Source: DAOTYX01 sp034434635 (GTDB lineage: Bacteria; Chloroflexota; Anaerolineae; B4-G1; DUEL01). Taken from it: 64,000 nt of DNA. This document shows positions 42,490-50,437 of this stretch, piece after piece. A program made the translations under genes and the position numbers. The stretch spans positions 1 through 64,000 of the forward strand of contig DAOTYX010000079.1 in assembly GCA_034434635.1 (NCBI GenBank), read 5' to 3'. The notes under the pieces are model-generated. The model ran no database searches, was not told where the DNA came from, and saw nothing but the letters and a program-made list of their open reading frames with translations. Each line of letters begins with the position of its first letter. Position 1 is the stretch's first letter.

Positions 42490-43308
42490 CTAGGCTACCT
42501 GCCGGCCGGGGATTGGCGGGCCGCCGGCATAGACAGCGGTGACCGCCAGCGCCCCCACAGGCGCACCGAGCCGCCGCTGGCTGCCCAGCCAGCGACCGTG
42601 GACCTGGAAGGAGACCGCGCCGAAGGTGAGCAGCGACGCGGCCACGGGCGTGTCGGCGGCCAGCCCCTGGAGCGCCTCGGCGGCCAGTCCCTGCGCACAG
42701 ACCATCGCCTGCGCCCCCGCCGGCTGTAGCGAAAGCAGCGGCACCACGACGGGGTAGCCCTCATCGTCCAGGAAGGCCAGCACCCGCACCGCCGAGAGCG
42801 GCGAGAAGTGCTGACGCACCACCGGCGGCATCGTCACAGCATCTGCCGGCAGCGCGGACGGACGGGCGACCAGCCGCGCCAGCAGGTAGTCCCCCAGCAC
42901 ACGCAGCTTCGAGAGGCGGAAGTGGCGCTGCACTCCCCGCACCTCGATGATGCCCGCGTTGCGGATGCCGGTGTAGGCGTTGTAGCGCAGCAGGTCGGTG
43001 TTCATGATCGCTTCGACATACGGCCCTGTCCGCTGCCACCCTGCGAAGTTCCCCTGCAGCGTCCACCCCTCCAACGCCGTGGTGATGACCAGGATGCCCA
43101 CGCGCGGGTCGGCCTCCAGGTTGCCCACGGACTTGCGCAGCAGGAAGTTGCCGAAGATGAGGCGATCCTCCATATCCCCGGCGGGCATGATAGATGTCAC
43201 GGGCACGACGTTGGGGACGCCTTCGGCGGAGCGGGTGGCCAGGAACTTGGGGGTCATCCCGTCGCCCAGCGCCTTCAGCAGGCCAGGGTGAGGCGTCATA
43301 TGGGACAT
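42490..43308 (-). CDS. FMN-binding pyridoxamine 5'-phosphate oxidase-like protein
   Basis: 272 residues. LATRSAEGVPNVVPVTSIMP, LLRKSVGNLEADPRVGILVI and GWTLQGNFAGW match the flavin-reductase-like split-barrel (PNPOx-like) domain. A second, weaker copy follows (VRVLAFLDDEGYPVVVPLLS). It probably binds FMN or F420; the substrate is unknown. The ATG at 43308 has GGAGG six bases upstream. It lies 34 bases upstream of the kinase gene on the same strand. Confidence 0.8.
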   Translation of the reverse strand: MSHMTPHPGLLKALGDGMTPKFLATRSAEGVPNVVPVTSIMPAGDMEDRLIFGNFLLRKSVGNLEADPRVGILVITTALEGWTLQGNFAGWQRTGPYVEAIMNTDLLRYNAYTGIRNAGIIEVRGVQRHFRLSKLRVLGDYLLARLVARPSALPADAVTMPPVVRQHFSPLSAVRVLAFLDDEGYPVVVPLLSLQPAGAQAMVCAQGLAAEALQGLAADTPVAASLLTFGAVSFQVHGRWLGSQRRLGAPVGALAVTAVYAGGPPIPGRQVA

Positions 43309-43324
43309 CGTGAACCTCCGTTTG

Positions 43325-43395
43325 TCGGGCGGTGCCAGGTGAGTTACCAGGTGACAGGCACCTATCAGGTGCCTGCCACCTGACGTCACCTGAGC
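43325..43395. repeat. CAGGTGACAGGCACCT-CAGGTGCC palindromes
   Basis: Nested inverted repeats: CCAGGTGA/TCACCTG outer arms with CAGGCACCTATCAGGTGCCTG at the centre. It spans the gap and reaches into the stop region of the thioredoxin-like gene (stop at 43386). Same family as 33985-34033. Confidence 0.8.
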
Positions 43396-43898
43396 AGGCG
43401 TTGAATCTCCTGGCGCAGGTGCTCTTCCGTACCTGTGCCGTAGCCGATGTCACTCATCAGGATCGTGCCGTCAGCGGCGATCAGGTAGAGGGTGGGCGTG
43501 CCGCCGACGCGGTAGGCACTGGAGGCCCTGCCGTTCTCGTCCAGGACGGTCAGCAGAGAAACCTCGGCATCGTCCAGCGCCCGGTGCGCATCATCGGCGG
43601 AACCCATGCAGATGGTGATCAGCACCAGATGCTCATCAGCGAACTCCTCTTCCAGGGCTGCCAGGACCGGCAGCTCTTCCAGGCAGGGAGGTCAAGAGGG
43701 ACTCCAGAAGTCGAGCAGGACAGGACGCCCGGCGTAGTTGGAGAGGGAGATGTCGGCCCCTTCCAGGCTGGTGAGGGTGAAATCCGGCGCGACGGTGCCG
43801 TTCTCCAGCGGCCCGACCCCAAACAGCGAGAGCAGGCAGCAGGAAGAGAGGGTCGCCAGCGTCAGCAAGATGACAGAGATGTGGCTCTTCACCGGCAT
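43386..43898 (-). CDS. Probable selenocysteine-containing TlpA-like thioredoxin lipoprotein
   Basis: 170 residues if an in-frame UGA at 43694-43692 is read as selenocysteine (residue 69). The N-terminus is a signal peptide with a lipobox (TLSSC, Cys20). NGTVAPDFTLTSLEGADISL and GRPVLLDFWSPS then lead to the redox site, which reads U-PPC instead of C-PPC; the resolving Cys72 is kept. The rest of the fold is intact: LEELPVLAALEEEF, VLITICMGS, AYRVGGTPTLYLIAADGTI with the cis-Pro, and a final helix. A hairpin with a GGUC loop follows the UGA. The ATG at 43898 (AGGAG upstream) overlaps the stop of the peptidase gene by ten bases. The alternative is a one-base TGC-to-TGA change making a pseudogene. 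Confidence 0.8.
43657..43694 (-). promoter_or_regulatory. Candidate bacterial SECIS element with its UGA
   Basis: Starting at the UGA (43694-43692), 17 bases on, GCTGCC (43674-43669) pairs with GGCAGC (43662-43657) around a six-base loop GGTCCT. The loop begins GGUC, as in the E. coli fdhF SECIS that binds SelB, and lies 23 bases after the UGA, within the range known for bacterial SECIS. Two further pairs form below an A/C mismatch. The stem is short, so the call rests on loop, spacing and position together. Confidence 0.65.
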
Positions 43899-45226
43899 TC
43901 TCCTGTGGTCAGGCTCGTCTCGTGCGCCCAACCTCCGCTCCGCGAACAGCGGAGCCGGATGACCAGGCCGAGCGTCATGAGTCCCGCCGCACCGGCGCAG
44001 GGCAGGCAGGGAAGCGCGGGGGCGGGGGATGGCGCAAGTGGTGCGCTGGTGGGCCGTGGAGGGACGGTGGGGCGCTGGTCGGGCGGGCGTGGTGTGGCGC
44101 CGGTAGCGTTGGGGATGGGGGTGGGATAGGTGCCGGCTTTCTGGCCCAGCCATTCCCACCAGGCCTGTTGGAACTCCTCGAAGTTCAGGCCGGTCGCCTC
44201 CAGCAGGGCCTCGTCGGTGTTGCTGCCGGCGCGGAAGGCGGCCAGCAGGCGGCTCATCCCCTCGCTGCCCCAACGCTCGAACAGGAAAGTCACCGCGCTC
44301 AGGCTTTCCGCGTAGAGCAGGGCGACGCGCTCCTCATCGCCGGAGAAACTGCCGGTGGCCAGGCGCAAGGGAATCAACTCGCCGCTTCGGGCAGCCTCCT
44401 CCACGCGCCGCAGGGCGGCATCTGGGGGAAAGAACTCGAAATACTGGGCGAGACCCTCGTTCAACCAGGTGGGTGGGTAAGTGCTGAAGGCGTCACCGTG
44501 CACGACCTGGTAGAAGTAGAGGTGGGCGATCTCGTGCGGAATCACCCCGCGCAGGTACCATGGGTTGAGGGTCGCCTCCTGCGGCGGGATGATCTGCACG
44601 GTCAGCCCCATCTCCGTGAATGCCTGCCCTCCCACCCATTCCTGCACGTACTGATGCCATGAGGCGAAGTCCTCGGCGTTACCGTACACGACCACCACGA
44701 TCTGGTTGGGCAGAGACGTGCCTGTTGTTTCCTCCATCGTCTTGATGGCACGGTCGGCCCAGTTGAAGACTTCCTGGCCGAAGGTCGCGTCCCCGTCGTA
44801 CCACCAGATCGCCAGATCCCCGTTCTCCAGAGTCTGCCAGTCGAAGCGGGAGTCCACGACGGTGAACTCCTCCGCCTCGCTGGTGAGCGCATGGCCAGCG
44901 TCGTCGCGGATGGTCCAGGTATAGTGGACGCGGGCGCCAGGCGGGATGCCCCGCCGGCGCGGCGCCCAGTCCGCCTGGGCGGTCACCTGAGGGCCTGGCG
45001 TGAACTCGGCCACCAGGACCTCGGTCGAGGAGTCGCCGCGGATACCGATGTTGAGCGTCACGCTGCTGATGTCCCCCTGAGCGGTGCTGGCCTCGACCTG
45101 GAAGGTGATATTTTCCGGGTAACTGTTGGTCACTGTCGTTGCGCCGATGGTGATCGGGTTCTCGGCCTGCAGCGGGGGGGCCAGGAGGGAAAGGAGAAGC
45201 AGCACCGTCGGCCAGTGCGGGTTCAC
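43889..45226 (-). CDS. Secreted MA-superfamily metallopeptidase
   Basis: 445 residues. Signal peptide (NPHWPTVLLLLSLLAPPLQA), an N-terminal beta domain (about 25-140), then the gluzincin site HEIAH in GVIPHEIAHLYFYQ followed by WLNEGLAQYFEF with the Glu ligand, as in peptidase MA-like (PF13485) proteins. A Thr/Pro-rich linker and a C-terminal hydrophobic segment (AGAAGLMTLGLVIRL) with Cys residues could anchor it. The GTG at 45226 overlaps the stop of the radical SAM gene (GTGA), so the two are coupled; another GTG two codons upstream is possible. The downstream selenoprotein gene overlaps its end. Confidence 0.85.
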   Translation of the reverse strand: MNPHWPTVLLLLSLLAPPLQAENPITIGATTVTNSYPENITFQVEASTAQGDISSVTLNIGIRGDSSTEVLVAEFTPGPQVTAQADWAPRRRGIPPGARVHYTWTIRDDAGHALTSEAEEFTVVDSRFDWQTLENGDLAIWWYDGDATFGQEVFNWADRAIKTMEETTGTSLPNQIVVVVYGNAEDFASWHQYVQEWVGGQAFTEMGLTVQIIPPQEATLNPWYLRGVIPHEIAHLYFYQVVHGDAFSTYPPTWLNEGLAQYFEFFPPDAALRRVEEAARSGELIPLRLATGSFSGDEERVALLYAESLSAVTFLFERWGSEGMSRLLAAFRAGSNTDEALLEATGLNFEEFQQAWWEWLGQKAGTYPTPIPNATGATPRPPDQRPTVPPRPTSAPLAPSPAPALPCLPCAGAAGLMTLGLVIRLRCSRSGGWAHETSLTTGECR

Positions 45227-46188
45227 CGACACCCCCCCTGCGCCGCTTCGGGCCGCTCCCCGGCGTCGGCCTCGATGCGCGTCGCGCCCGACCACACTGC
45301 CACAGGGACGCGTTGGATGGCGACGCCGTGCAGCGTTTCCATCTCAGCGCGGGTCAGCAATGGTGTGCCCTCCAGGGCGTACTGGCGGTCAAGGCGGTGG
45401 TACTTGGGCTGGCCCAGGTTGGTGTAGGCCAGCAGGTCCCACCGTTGGACAGTGGGGAGGTTGGCGGCGATGAAGTCGCCCAGGGCGGCGATGTTGTCCG
45501 CGTCGGCGGTGTAGCCGGGGATGACGGGGGTGCGGATCCACATCGGCAGCCCGGCGGCGGCGATGCGGCGGGCGTTCTCCAGGATAGCGCGGTTATCCAT
45601 ACCCGTGGCAGCGCGGTGACGGCCCGCGTCGAACAGTTTGAGGTCATAGAGCACCAGGTCCACCCACGGCAGTACCTGTTCCATCCGCTCCCAGGGGACG
45701 GCGCCGCATGTGTCGAGGGCGACGTGGATGCCGGCGGCGCGGCAGAGGCGGGCCAGCGCCAGGACGAAGTCGGCCTGGGCCAGCGGCTCGCCGCCGGAGA
45801 ACGTCACCCCGCCGCCGGAGGTCTCGTAGAAGACCGTGTCTTTCTGGATTTCGGCGCAGAGCGCTTCCGGTGTCCACTCCCGGCCGATGACCTCCAGCGC
45901 TCCGGCTGGGCAGGCGCTGGCGCAGTCGCCGCAGGCGGTGCAGCGGGCGCGGTCGATGCGCATCCCCTGCGGGGTCAGTTCCAGCGCGCCAACCGGGCAG
46001 GCGCGCAGGCAGTCGCGCGCGGCGATGCAGCGCAGGTCATACCAGACCAGTTCCGGGCGCGGGGAGAGCCCTTCGGGGTTGTGACACCAGGCGCAACGGA
46101 GGGGGCAGCCCTTGAAGAAGACGGTGGTGCGGATGCCGGGGCCGTCCTCGGTGCTGAAACGCTGCAGGTTGAAAGTCGTGCCGATCAT
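45223..46188 (-). CDS. Glycyl-radical-enzyme activase-like radical SAM protein
   Basis: About 321 residues. The radical SAM cluster ligands are Cys28, Cys32 and Cys35 (GCPLRCAWC). Two further [4Fe-4S] sites are inserted as in the longer activases: CIAARDCLRACPVGAL and CTACGDCASACPAGAL. GGGVTFSGGEPLAQ binds SAM. Such enzymes install a glycyl radical on pyruvate-formate-lyase-like partners; no glycyl radical enzyme gene is in the window. I start at ATG 46188, with GGGGAGAG upstream; ATG 46194 is the alternative and would be near-leaderless given a TAGAAT at 46208-46203. Confidence 0.9.
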   Translation of the reverse strand: MIGTTFNLQRFSTEDGPGIRTTVFFKGCPLRCAWCHNPEGLSPRPELVWYDLRCIAARDCLRACPVGALELTPQGMRIDRARCTACGDCASACPAGALEVIGREWTPEALCAEIQKDTVFYETSGGGVTFSGGEPLAQADFVLALARLCRAAGIHVALDTCGAVPWERMEQVLPWVDLVLYDLKLFDAGRHRAATGMDNRAILENARRIAAAGLPMWIRTPVIPGYTADADNIAALGDFIAANLPTVQRWDLLAYTNLGQPKYHRLDRQYALEGTPLLTRAEMETLHGVAIQRVPVAVWSGATRIEADAGERPEAAQGGCR

Positions 46189-46275
46189 GCTCATCTCTCC
46201 CCATTCTACTCCGTACTGTCGCTCCGCACAAGCGCGGAAGCGCAGGGGATTTCGAAGCAAATCCCAATCTGGGGA

Positions 46276-46334
46276 CGGAGTCGAGGCTTTAGCCAGCGCA
46301 AACGTGGCTCAAACCGGCTGAAGCCTCGACTCCG
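46276..46334. repeat. CGGAGTCGAGGCTT palindrome
   Basis: CGGAGTCGAGGCTTTAGCC (46276-46294) pairs with GGCTGAAGCCTCGACTCCG (46316-46334) with one mismatch, giving an 18-base-pair stem around a 21-base loop. It lies in the 389-base gap between the divergent radical SAM gene and the amino acid transporter. The gap also holds the transporter promoter and leader. Confidence 0.85.
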
Positions 46335-46400
46335 GACGGGAAAAGCAGCATCGACATAGCCTAAATCGCCTCTGCCTCGAACACCCGCACCATCTGCCAT

Positions 46401-46428
46401 TTGACAAAGCCGATGGGGTGAGTACAAT
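46401..46428 (+). promoter_or_regulatory. Promoter of the first amino acid ABC operon
   Basis: Perfect TTGACA (46401-46406), 16-base spacer, TACAAT (46423-46428). It gives a leader of about 140 bases before the binding-protein gene. Confidence 0.7.
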
Positions 46429-46484
46429 AAAACTCATGCTGCCCAAGAGGCTGCGGAACGATCCTCCCTCTGTTGCAAGGACAG

Positions 46485-46573
46485 GAAAGGAGGTGATTCA
46501 CCCCTGGCGAAGAAAGACGTATCCCCCTGAGAAGTGTCTGCCGTTTCTTTGCAAGCATAAAGTGAGGAGATAA
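46485..46573 (+). other. Leader with full Shine-Dalgarno and possible 26-codon upstream ORF
   Basis: GAAAGGAGGTGATTCACC at 46485-46502 is almost fully complementary to the 3' end of 16S rRNA but lies about 80 bases before the CDS. A frame from GTG 46493 runs 26 codons to TAA 46571-46573, four bases before the ATG of the binding protein, and contains that gene's own ribosome site. The GTG overlaps the Shine-Dalgarno sequence, which weakens it as a start. It could be a leader peptide, a ribosome standby site or chance. Confidence 0.4.
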
Positions 46574-46577
46574 GAAG

Positions 46578-47372
46578 ATGCGCAAGAACCTGATTCTGAC
46601 GGCATTGGCGTTGCTGGCGCTGTTGGCTGCCAGCTGCACCCCTGCCACCCCCACCGCGCAGCCCACCGAGGCCGCGGGCTATGACCTGGGCGGCCGCGAG
46701 ATCCGCATCGCGGTGGAGAACGCCTACCCGCCCTTCAACTTCATTGACGAGGCCACCAGCGAGCCGATGGGCTGGGACTACGATGCCTGCCGCGCCATCT
46801 GCGAGATCCTCAACTGCACGCCGGTCTTCGTCGAGGCAGCGTGGGAGGGCATCTTCGAGGCCACCGCCGCTGGCGAGTACGACATGGTCGCCGACGGCGT
46901 CACCATCACCGCTGAGCGGGACCAGATCGTGGACTTCTCTATCCCGTACATGATTATCCGCCAGGTGATCCTGGTGCGCATAGACGAGACGGAGATCGTG
47001 GATCAGGAGAGCCTGGTGGCCAGCGACGCGATCGTCGGCACGCAGATCGGCACCACCAACGAGGCGGTAGCCATCGAGCTCGTGGGCGAGGATCGCGTGC
47101 ACAGCTTCGACACCTTCGACCTCCCTGTGCAGGCGCTCATCGCCGGCGATGTGGACGCGGTGGTCATTGACCAGGAGGCGGCGGAGGGGTTCGTCGCCAC
47201 CAACCCCGACAAGATCAAGATCGTCGGCGAGCCGCTCACTGGCGAGGAGCAACTCGGTTTCGTCTTCCCGCCGGGCAGCGACCTGATCGAGCCCATCAAC
47301 TACGCGATCACCGTGTTGCAGGAGAACGGCACACTGGACCAGCTCTACCAGAAGTGGTGGGGCGAAGGGTAG
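46578..47372 (+). CDS. Polar amino acid ABC transporter substrate-binding lipoprotein (system 1)
   Basis: 264 residues. Lipobox LAASC with Cys near 16, Thr/Pro linker, then the family-3 solute-binding fold: [86 protein letters not shown] and a C-terminal [12 protein letters not shown]. It is held on the outer membrane face and passes an amino acid to the permease. The ligand cannot be told from sequence. TGAGGAG precedes the ATG. Confidence 0.95.
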   Translation: MRKNLILTALALLALLAASCTPATPTAQPTEAAGYDLGGREIRIAVENAYPPFNFIDEATSEPMGWDYDACRAICEILNCTPVFVEAAWEGIFEATAAGEYDMVADGVTITAERDQIVDFSIPYMIIRQVILVRIDETEIVDQESLVASDAIVGTQIGTTNEAVAIELVGEDRVHSFDTFDLPVQALIAGDVDAVVIDQEAAEGFVATNPDKIKIVGEPLTGEEQLGFVFPPGSDLIEPINYAITVLQENGTLDQLYQKWWGEG

Positions 47373-47450
47373 TCCTTGTTCGCCGTGCGTCCGGGGAGGC
47401 CGTGACGGCCTACGGCCTCCCCCACCCTTTAATCGAAGGGGGCCGTCATC

Positions 47451-48344
47451 ATGCCCGAACCTGGAAGACCAAGCGCCGCCAGCGAGTTGCGCCGGCGGGA
47501 ACCGGGGTTGATCCCGTGGTCCGCCCATCTGAAGCGACTCCCGTGGTGGGCGCTGTTTCTGCTCCTGCTGGGCGTTGCCCTGGTCTACGCCATCCTTTCA
47601 CGCCCCAACTACACCGACGCCTTCCTGTTCATCGTCCCTGGCCTCAGAGTCACGATCCTGGTTACCATCATCGCCTTCCTGATCTCCCTGGTCATCGGCC
47701 TGATCGTCGGCTTGGGGCGCATCTCCACCAACCCCATCGCCTACAACATCGCCACCTTCTACGTCGAGGTGGTGCGCGGCATCCCGATGATCGTCATCAT
47801 CATCTACGTCGCCTACGTGCTGGTGCCGCTGTTCGTGGCGATGGTCAACGGCATAGGGGCGTTTATCCTTCGCACTCCTTTCCTTGCCTTCATGGCCAGC
47901 GTGGGCCACTCCCTGGCGGCGATCAACGTGGTCAACATAGACCCCATGGCCCGCGCCATCGCCGGCCTGGCCTTCGGCTACGGGGCCTACGAGGCGGAGA
48001 TCTTCCGCGCCGGCATCCAGTCTATTGAGAAGGGACAGATGGAAGCCGCGCGCTCTCTGGGCATGTCCTACGTCCAGGCGATGCGTTTCGTCATCCTGCC
48101 GCAGGCCTTCCGCGTCATCCTCCCACCGCTGGGCAATGACCTCATCGCCATGCTGAAGGACTCCTCGCTCATCTCCGTGCTGGCGGTGCGGGACCTGACA
48201 CAACTGGGCAAACTGAACCGCTCGCGCACCTTCCGCACCTTCGAGACCTGGAACACGGTCACTTACCTCTACCTCTCCATGACCCTTCTGGGCTCGTTGG
48301 GGGTGAAGTGGCTGGAAAGGAAGATGAAGAGTGGTGAACGATAG
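47451..48344 (+). CDS. Amino acid ABC transporter permease (system 1)
   Basis: 297 residues with a short charged N-terminus and five or six membrane helices. [18 protein letters not shown] and the [23 protein letters not shown] coupling loop (EAA motif) mark the HisM/GlnP family. It carries an unusual insert of about 40 residues after the third helix. The 78-base gap from the binding protein holds no structure I can name. It overlaps the ATPase gene by 14 bases. Confidence 0.95.
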   Translation: MPEPGRPSAASELRRREPGLIPWSAHLKRLPWWALFLLLLGVALVYAILSRPNYTDAFLFIVPGLRVTILVTIIAFLISLVIGLIVGLGRISTNPIAYNIATFYVEVVRGIPMIVIIIYVAYVLVPLFVAMVNGIGAFILRTPFLAFMASVGHSLAAINVVNIDPMARAIAGLAFGYGAYEAEIFRAGIQSIEKGQMEAARSLGMSYVQAMRFVILPQAFRVILPPLGNDLIAMLKDSSLISVLAVRDLTQLGKLNRSRTFRTFETWNTVTYLYLSMTLLGSLGVKWLERKMKSGER

Positions 48345-49083
48345 TGTGAGCGACAACATCATCGAGGTGCGTCACGTCTCCAAGCGCTTCAAACACGTCG
48401 AGGCGGTGCGGGACGTGAGCCTGAACGTGCGCCGGGGAGAGGTGCTGTTCATCTTCGGCCCCAGCGGCGGCGGCAAGTCCACCCTGCTGCGCTGCATCAA
48501 CCGCCTGGAGACGGTGGACTCGGGAGAGATCATCGTGGATGGGGTGCGCGTCACCGACCCGCACGTGGACATTGATGCGATACGGGCGGAGGTGGGAATG
48601 GTCTTTCAGCTGTTCAACCTCTTCCCCCACCTGACCGCCCTGCAGAACATCACCCTGGCCCAGGAGAAGGTGCGCCAGCGTTCGCGGGAGGAGGCAACCG
48701 AGATCGCCCACCGTCTGCTGCAGCGGGTGGGGCTGCCGGATAAGGCCAACGCCTACCCCGGTCAGCTCTCCGGCGGGCAGAAGCAGCGTGTCGCCATCGC
48801 CCGCGCCCTGGCGATGAACCCCAAGATCATGCTCTTCGACGAGCCGACCTCGGCGCTCGACCCAGAGATGATCAAAGAGGTGCTCGACGTGATGCTGGAC
48901 CTGGCGCGCGAGGGGATGACGATGGTGGTCGTCTCGCACGAGATGGGCTTCGCCCGCGCCGCCGCTGACCGCATGATCTTCCTGGAGTCGGGCCGGCTGA
49001 TCGAAGAAGGCACCCCGGAAGAGATCTTCTCTAACCCGAAAGAGGAACGAACAAAGGCTTTTCTGAGCCACGTGCTGTACTGA
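48331..49083 (+). CDS. Amino acid ABC transporter ATPase (system 1)
   Basis: 250 residues. Walker [15 protein letters not shown]-loop in [16 protein letters not shown], signature [15 protein letters not shown], Walker [16 protein letters not shown] and switch His in [11 protein letters not shown] are complete. It has the length and HisP/GlnQ-type sequence of polar amino acid ATPases. The GTG start lies inside the end of the permease gene; an ATG-less start with translational coupling is likely. Confidence 0.96.
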   Translation: MVNDSVSDNIIEVRHVSKRFKHVEAVRDVSLNVRRGEVLFIFGPSGGGKSTLLRCINRLETVDSGEIIVDGVRVTDPHVDIDAIRAEVGMVFQLFNLFPHLTALQNITLAQEKVRQRSREEATEIAHRLLQRVGLPDKANAYPGQLSGGQKQRVAIARALAMNPKIMLFDEPTSALDPEMIKEVLDVMLDLAREGMTMVVVSHEMGFARAAADRMIFLESGRLIEEGTPEEIFSNPKEERTKAFLSHVLY

Positions 49084-49114
49084 GCCCCCACTTTTCACAG
49101 AGGAGAGAAGAACG

Positions 49115-49975
49115 ATGAAGACGCTCAGGATCGTTGGACCCTTGCTGGTCGGAGTGATCCTGCTGGGACTGGTTGCCGGCTGCCGGCCGCGACAGGCTGC
49201 AGGGGAAGACCTGCTGGACCAGGTGCTGGCTGCTGGCGTGCTGCGGGTCTCCAGTGACGCCAACTACGCGCCGCAGAGTTACCTCGATGAGAACGGGAAT
49301 TGGACCGGCTTCGACGTCGAGGTGGCCCGCGAGGTGGCGCGACGGTTGGGCGTCGAGCTGGAACTGATGGCCATTGACTGGGACCTCATCACCGCGGGCA
49401 GTTGGAACGCCCGGTGGGATGTCTCCATCGGCAGCATGACCGTCACCGAAGAGCGGACAGCGGTGCTATGGTTCACCAGCCCGTACTACTACACCCCCGC
49501 CGGCTTCGCCGTGCATGCCGACAACACCAGGTTCCAGACCCCGGATGACCTGGCCGGGGCCACCATCGGCGTGGGCACGGAGACCACCTACGAGCGCTGG
49601 CTGAACCGCGACCTGACCATCGCCATCCCCGGCTACGAGGTCGTCTACGCCGACTGGGAGCCGGGCCTGGTGCGTCCCTACCAGACCGATGCCGAGGCCA
49701 TCCAGGACCTGGCCCTGGGTGATGGCGTGCGCCTGGACGCGGTGATGTCTGCCATCCCCACCTTGCGCGAGGCGATCAACACCGGCCTGCCGCTGCGGCT
49801 GCTGGGCGACCCCGTCTTCTACGAGCCGCTGTGCTTCGCTCTCGACAAGAGCCGCGGCCCCAGCCAGGCCATGCTCGACCGGCTGAACCAGATCATCGCC
49901 GACATGCACGAGGACGGCACGCTGACGGCCCTCTCCATGCAGTTCTACGGCGAGGACCTCACCGTTCAGCAGTAA
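49115..49975 (+). CDS. Amino acid ABC transporter substrate-binding lipoprotein (system 2)
   Basis: 286 residues. Lipobox LVAGC near 23, then the family-3 binding fold (LRVSSDANYAPQSYLDENGN, FDVEVAREVARRLGVELEL, GSMTVTEERTAVLWFTSPYY, IGVGTETTYERWL). It is clearly different from the system 1 protein, so the ligand probably differs. GAGGAGAGAAG precedes the ATG. It starts 31 bases after the system 1 ATPase and may be read from the same promoter. Confidence 0.95.
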   Translation: MKTLRIVGPLLVGVILLGLVAGCRPRQAAGEDLLDQVLAAGVLRVSSDANYAPQSYLDENGNWTGFDVEVAREVARRLGVELELMAIDWDLITAGSWNARWDVSIGSMTVTEERTAVLWFTSPYYYTPAGFAVHADNTRFQTPDDLAGATIGVGTETTYERWLNRDLTIAIPGYEVVYADWEPGLVRPYQTDAEAIQDLALGDGVRLDAVMSAIPTLREAINTGLPLRLLGDPVFYEPLCFALDKSRGPSQAMLDRLNQIIADMHEDGTLTALSMQFYGEDLTVQQ

Positions 49976-49998
49976 GTCAAGAAAGGCCAGACCTGAAG

Positions 49999-50083
49999 CC
50001 TGTCCAAATAACCCTCGCAGCCGACACATCCCTATGCAGCAGCAGGCGGCATTGGGATGCCGCCCTACGGTTATTTGGACAGG
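49999..50083. repeat. MITE-like element with 15-base terminal inverted repeats
   Basis: CCTGTCCAAATAACC (49999-50013) and its exact complement GGTTATTTGGACAGG (50069-50083) flank an inner palindrome AGGCGGCATTGGGATGCCGCC (50044-50064). The right half is a single unit of the array at 1-150. It lies in the 462-base gap between the system 2 binding-protein and permease genes, which otherwise holds copy B of the dispersed element and the permease ribosome site. Confidence 0.85.
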
Positions 50084-50164
50084 CACCTTCTGGAAGACTG
50101 GCCCTTTGGAGGGACGGAGGGGCGCGGCAGACTGTGCCCCTCCCAACCCATGTACCTGTTCTGG

Positions 50165-50300
50165 CGTAATTACCTACCCGGCTGCCCGCCGCCGTGCGCC
50201 GATTGGAAATCGGCCTTTCTGGGCGCCTGCGGCGCCAGGGTCGGCGCAGGCCGACCGCCGGCCGAAGGCCCCAAACGGGCGACTTCAGCCGGCGTGGGTA
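50165..50300. repeat. Dispersed element, copy B
   Basis: Matches the complement of 15892-16006 closely: CGTAATTACCTACCCGGCTG, CGCCGATTGGAAATCGGCC, TTTCTGGGCGCCTGCGGC, then about 25 extra bases (CAGGGTCGGCGCAGGCCGAC), then GGGCGACTTCAGCCGGCG. It lies inside an ABC transporter operon. Confidence 0.85.
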
Positions 50301-50437
50301 AGCAGTAGAGTAACTGCTGGGGGCAACATAGACAAAGTTTCAGCTGGTCAGGCTGGCGGTTGAAACCGCGCCTGCTCTGTGCCAGGCATGCCTTGAGAGT
50401 GACCTCACAACCTTCGCGAGGGACAGGAGAGGTCGGA

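Noticed and set aside
43386..43692. Reading the thioredoxin-like locus as two genes or a frameshift
   Set aside because: Both halves are in the same frame and join into one fold at a single TGA; the second half has no start site before the redox motif.
46485..46502. Possible end of a 16S rRNA gene, because the complement resembles its 3' tail
   Set aside because: Only the anti-Shine-Dalgarno-like stretch matches; the preceding helix 45 sequence of 16S rRNA is absent.
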